Shown piece by piece: positions 61,642 to 64,000 of a DNA stretch of 64,000 nucleotides. Source of the DNA: an uncultured Collinsella sp. (GTDB lineage: Bacteria; Actinomycetota; Coriobacteriia; Coriobacteriales; Coriobacteriaceae). The notes beneath the pieces were generated by a model, which made no database searches, was not told the DNA's origin, and was given only the letters and a program-made list of their open reading frames with translations. Within the stretch, counting starts at the first letter, position 1; each line of letters starts with the position of its first letter. The DNA lies in NCBI GenBank assembly GCA_902493375.1, contig CABUPH010000013.1, forward strand, positions 1 through 64,000, read 5' to 3'. The position numbers were made by a program, and so were the translations under genes.

Positions 61642-61808
61642 ACAACTGTTTTCGTTGCTAGACACCAAAAGCAACCCTTTTAGTTGCATGAGACATAATG
61701 CAACTGTTTTCGTTGCTATATACCAAACGCAACCCTTTTAGTTGCAAGAGACAAAATGCAACGGTTTTCGTTGTCTGATGCCAAACGCAACTCTTATTAA
61801 GTAGTTGT
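61642..61808. repeat. Array of six 29-bp iterons upstream of satD
   Basis: The motif GCAACNNTTTTNGTTGC (a GCAAC-N7-GTTGC dyad) starts at 61642, 61671, 61700, 61729, 61758 and 61787, exactly 29 bases apart, with 12-base spacers ending in CAAA or similar. Odd copies read TGTTTTC or GGTTTTC and even copies CCTTTTA in the centre, giving a 58-base higher-order period. The first and fifth have one changed end base, and the sixth is degenerate. The nearest copy is 37 bases from the satD start. Confidence 0.92.
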
Positions 61809-61928
61809 TAGCTTTCTCACATACATTCATTTACAACAGGCATCTACGAATTCAGCCGTCTCATATATTCCTTATAAGGCATGAGAAAATGAACCCGATA
61901 CATCGTATTCAGCGCTAAAAGAGACGAA

Positions 61929-61970
61929 ATGGACATTGACGCAATATCTAAAAAACTAAGGCTCTGTTAG
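61929..61970 (+). pseudogene. Short reading frame truncated by the IS1595-like element
   Basis: ATGGACATTGACGCAATATC opens a frame MDIDAISKKL that runs into the element end and stops after RLC within its terminal repeat. AAAAGAGACG precedes the ATG. Ten native codons are too few to name it; an XRE-type regulator N-terminus would look similar. No continuation is found on the other side. Confidence 0.35.
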
Positions 61971-62091
61971 ACCAGTATCGACATTCAGCCCAATCGTATT
62001 TTGAAAATGCAAAGTTATCGCCCCCTTGCAGGGTTTGAATCCGGCAGGGGGGGCGATGTGCTCAAGATCGGTCGGGTTAATCGTGAAGGGT

Positions 62092-62283
62092 CTACCGTTT
62101 CAAGTCGATTGCCGGCGCCTTTACCTTCATCTCGAACAGCATCCCGCCTTCCCGGACGAGCGCCCTGAGGAACGCGTTGACGGCGGTGGACATGGACAGG
62201 CCGAGCTCGTCAAGGATGACGGTGGCCTCCCTCTTGACCTCCGGGTCGACCCGGATCGTCGTGGCCGGTATGTTCGACGGCAT
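62092..62283 (-). CDS. RelB/DinJ-family antitoxin, orphan
   Basis: This 63-residue protein reads MPSNIPATTIRVDPEVKREA and then TVILDELGLSMSTAVNAFLRALVREGGM, the ribbon-helix-helix of RelB/DinJ antitoxins (I-R-V-D-x-x-x-K, then L-G-L-S-x-S-x-A-V-N-A-F-L). GAGGAGGGG precedes the ATG at 62283. No toxin gene follows within the 120 bases left in the element. The frame is also open upstream into the transposase remnant, so a fused product is conceivable. It may counter a toxin encoded elsewhere. Confidence 0.82.
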   Translation of the reverse strand: MPSNIPATTIRVDPEVKREATVILDELGLSMSTAVNAFLRALVREGGMLFEMKVKAPAIDLKR

Positions 62284-62299
62284 GGCTGCACCCCTCCTC

Positions 62300-62669
62300 G
62301 TATATCGCGTTGCGACCATTCTACCGTCTCTACGCTGCCGATGCGGCATCGCGAACAACCCCTTCGCGCGGTTGCCCTTGCCCTTGAACGACTCGGGGAA
62401 GTGGATCTCATCGAGCTCGCCGCCGCAGCCCCGCCTGACCCTGAATGGGGGCAGTGGGCCGAGAGGCGCTCGATCAGCCTATGGCGCATGGTGTAGGCGG
62501 TCTTGAGGCAGACGCGGCTGCGCTCGACCTCGTAGGCGGAGCCGGCCGCGTCGTCGAACGCCGCCGTGCGGATTACGCCCCTGACGGACTCAATCGCGCG
62601 GCGGCGCTCGGTCCCGCTCAGCTTCGCCATGTCCCGTTTGAAGGCGATTACCAGGTCCTCGGCGTTCAT
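62300..62669 (-). pseudogene. IS1595-family transposase remnant (internal deletion and frameshift)
   Basis: The start MNAEDLVIAFKRDMAKLSG and IESVRGVIRTAAFDDAAGSAYE match IS1595 transposases of this group. They jump directly to ERSRVCLKTAYTMRHRLIERL, so the zinc-ribbon segment is deleted. After LSAHCPH the sequence shifts frame and continues CGGELDEIHFPESFKGKGNR, the first catalytic Asp region, then FAMPHRQRRDG. The C-terminal catalytic part is absent. It cannot be active by itself. Confidence 0.72.
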
Positions 62670-62744
62670 GCTGCCCCGCGGTCTACGAGGCTAACGATAT
62701 GGCGCCGTGAGGACAGATGTGTGTCAATCCTGGTCTAACAGAGC

Positions 62745-62911
62745 TTTTTTAATTGACGCGCTCATATAAATCTTTTCTGCATACTCGACTGCTTCTGCAG
62801 CCTCTGCGGCGCTCCGTCATTGGTAAAGCGAACTGACAGAGAGGGGAGTTCGATGTCATAGCTGGTGTCATCATCGGAGGATAAGATTGCTTGATAGCTA
62901 TATGTTTTCAT
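62745..62911 (-). pseudogene. HicB-like antitoxin fragment, frameshifted and cut by the IS-like element
   Basis: From the ATG complementary to 62909-62911 the frame reads MKTYSYQAILSSDDDTSYDI and ELPSLSVRFTNDG. After a one-base shift, SAAEAAEAVEYAEKIYMSAS follows, up to the element border. An antitoxin-like beta-sheet followed by an Ala/Glu-rich helix fits HicB. No HicA partner is visible. Confidence 0.4.
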
Positions 62912-63095
62912 CTCTAGTCATCTCAGGCTATTATAGATATATCCGTTGGCAGCTTTTACGATTTCCGGTACGTTCCAATCGGAATCATTTTTGATAGTTG
63001 ATAGACATGGCTTCTGCTTCGTATGTGTATTCAGTTTTTATGCACTGGATAAAATCAACTGCAGCTAATTTAGCTAGATCGGGAAGCGACATTGC

Positions 63096-64000
63096 ATGGT
63101 ACTAAGCTTGACACAGAAAGAAGCATATCGGGAGACACTTGCTAATCTCGTTGCTAAGCAAAACGATGGCGCTTCAATTGTTTCCGCTGAGAAGGAGCTG
63201 GAAGATCTATCGACTTCTCTCGTCCCGCGAATGCTTTACCGCTATCGACCTCCAACTGAATACGCTTTTGCCGACCTAGAAAACGCGACTGTTACATTTT
63301 CTCATCCAAGGGTTTTCAGTGATCAGCGCGACTCGGTACCGATCTATAACTGGAATGGTATAGATGAAATCGAAAGTTATCTCAATGATGATGAACAAGC
63401 GTTAGAGATAATTAATCAAATTGATTTTAGACGACTTGCGTTTGTTTCAGGGGTTCTGGGGGTTCCTTTAAATCCAGCAAGAATAGATGAGTTTGAGATA
63501 CTATCCGATGAGGGGAGAGTTAGCCTTTTTCGCTCGGCTGTTAAAAACTTGCGCTTATTTGTTGGAGGATTTGTTGTTCCAGTTCATCAGAATAGCTGCC
63601 GAAATTGTTGTCGCATTTTGTGCCTAACAGACAATCCTAGCGATTCGAATATGTGGAATGTATATTCCGAAAGCCAAGCGGGTTTCGTTCTTGCTTACGA
63701 CAGAGAAGCTATTCGCAATTGTAATATTGCTAACGGAATGCGTACTGAAGTATTGCCAATTTTATATGATGACAAACCATTTAATTGCGACCCTCAAATT
63801 GCTTGGACTGCTGCTAGGATGCTTGGTCTTAATGTGAGCAGTGATGACATGCTTAGTGATCTACGGGCAATTTACAGAAAGGGCAGTGCGTTTGAGTGGG
63901 AGAACGAATATCGTGCCCGTCTTGTACCAGAGCCAGATGAGCTTGAGATGAATTATGTACAACGCTCATGCAAGCCGTTGCGAGTTATTCTTGGGAGCAG
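63096..64000 (+). CDS. DUF2971 family protein, C-terminus beyond the window
   Basis: The frame is open for 301 codons to the edge. It begins MVLSLTQKEAYRETLANLVA and has LYRYRPPTEYAFADLENATVTFSHPRVFSD near residue 47 (the family's L-x-K-Y-R-x-x...P-x-x-F-N-D opening), CRILCLTDNPSDSNMWNVYSESQAGFVLAYD near 172-202 (C-x-S-x..MW-x-x-Y-A-x-x-x-x-G-F) and WENEYRARLV near 268 (the W-x-x-E-x-E-x-R block). DUF2971 proteins are of unknown function and often lie in mobile or defence regions. Codon use is AT-rich compared with the rest of the window. Confidence 0.8.
   Translation, partial: MVLSLTQKEAYRETLANLVAKQNDGASIVSAEKELEDLSTSLVPRMLYRYRPPTEYAFADLENATVTFSHPRVFSDQRDSVPIYNWNGIDEIESYLNDDEQALEIINQIDFRRLAFVSGVLGVPLNPARIDEFEILSDEGRVSLFRSAVKNLRLFVGGFVVPVHQNSCRNCCRILCLTDNPSDSNMWNVYSESQAGFVLAYDREAIRNCNIANGMRTEVLPILYDDKPFNCDPQIAWTAARMLGLNVSSDDMLSDLRAIYRKGSAFEWENEYRARLVPEPDELEMNYVQRSCKPLRVILGS

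Larger units (their letters stand above)
61960..62744. mobile_element. IS1595-like derivative (785 bp) with antitoxin cargo
   Basis: Terminal inverted repeats GGCTCTGTTAGACCAG (61960-61975) and CTGGTCTAACAGAGC (62730-62744) enclose a subterminal hairpin shared with the MITE at 59825, a broken transposase gene, and an intact small antitoxin gene. Direct target repeats are not evident: flanks are TAAAAAACTA and TTTTTTAATT. It interrupts or abuts a HicB-like gene on the right. Confidence 0.78.

Noticed and set aside
61642..61808. Regular 29-bp repeats that could be taken for a CRISPR array
   Set aside because: The repeated part is 17 bases with 12-base, partly conserved spacers, far shorter than CRISPR spacers, and no cas gene is nearby. 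The dyad and promoter position fit operators or iterons.

Overview
The window reads as a chromosomal segment of a GC-rich, anaerobic gut actinobacterium of the class Coriobacteriia, most like Collinsella. This is inferred from gene content: a SufCBDSU Fe-S operon with a divergent Rrf2 regulator, ATP-type PEP carboxykinase, a Rho with a very long basic/Ala-rich arm, a GGGtGRT/Fe-S scaffold pair, GTG and TTG starts, and strong third-position G/C bias. No 16S gene is present, so the species is not fixed.

Layout. 1-81 is the right end of an IS3-type insertion sequence. 0.1-20.4 kb is mostly housekeeping: K+/H+ antiporter, phosphatase, polysaccharide flippase, pckA, B3/B4 protein, MarR regulator, DegV, MGMT-like protein, trpS, WecA-like transferase, radical SAM protein, tRNA-Ala, pncB, proB, a proline iminopeptidase and proA. 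20.5-23 kb holds an HD-domain protein, a REP-type tyrosine transposase (RAYT) bracketed by inverted 45-bp palindromic repeats, and a CarD-like regulator. 23-32.7 kb holds argS, rho, a membrane protein, a VanZ-like protein, a ROK sugar kinase and an aminotransferase. 32.9-34.3 kb has tRNA-His, two tRNA-Lys copies, a duplicated tRNA 3' end and dinD. 34.5-45.8 kb has an FAD oxidoreductase, the GGGtGRT operon, a second RAYT, the suf operon and its likely regulator. 45.9-49.7 kb encodes a secreted lysozyme-like wall protein split by an in-frame amber codon, and a degenerate AAA-ATPase-like protein. 49.7-59.1 kb is a surface-polysaccharide cluster: an acyltransferase, five single-domain GT2 glycosyltransferases and one two-domain GT2.

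From about 59.1 kb to the right edge the DNA becomes visibly AT-richer and mosaic: a broken AAA ATPase gene, a 237-bp MITE, a SatD-DUF3307 operon preceded by six 29-bp iterons, a 785-bp IS1595-like derivative carrying an orphan RelB/DinJ-type antitoxin, a broken HicB-like antitoxin, and a DUF2971 gene running off the edge.

The most promising candidate for an undescribed system is the SatD-DUF3307 pair. It joins a protein with a possible cyclase-like N-terminus and helix-turn-helix C-terminus to a multi-pass membrane protein, behind a phased operator array. The second theme is a set of intergenic palindrome families that nearly all carry a GGGAC core, most of them just after stop codons, in a window that also has two RAYT genes.
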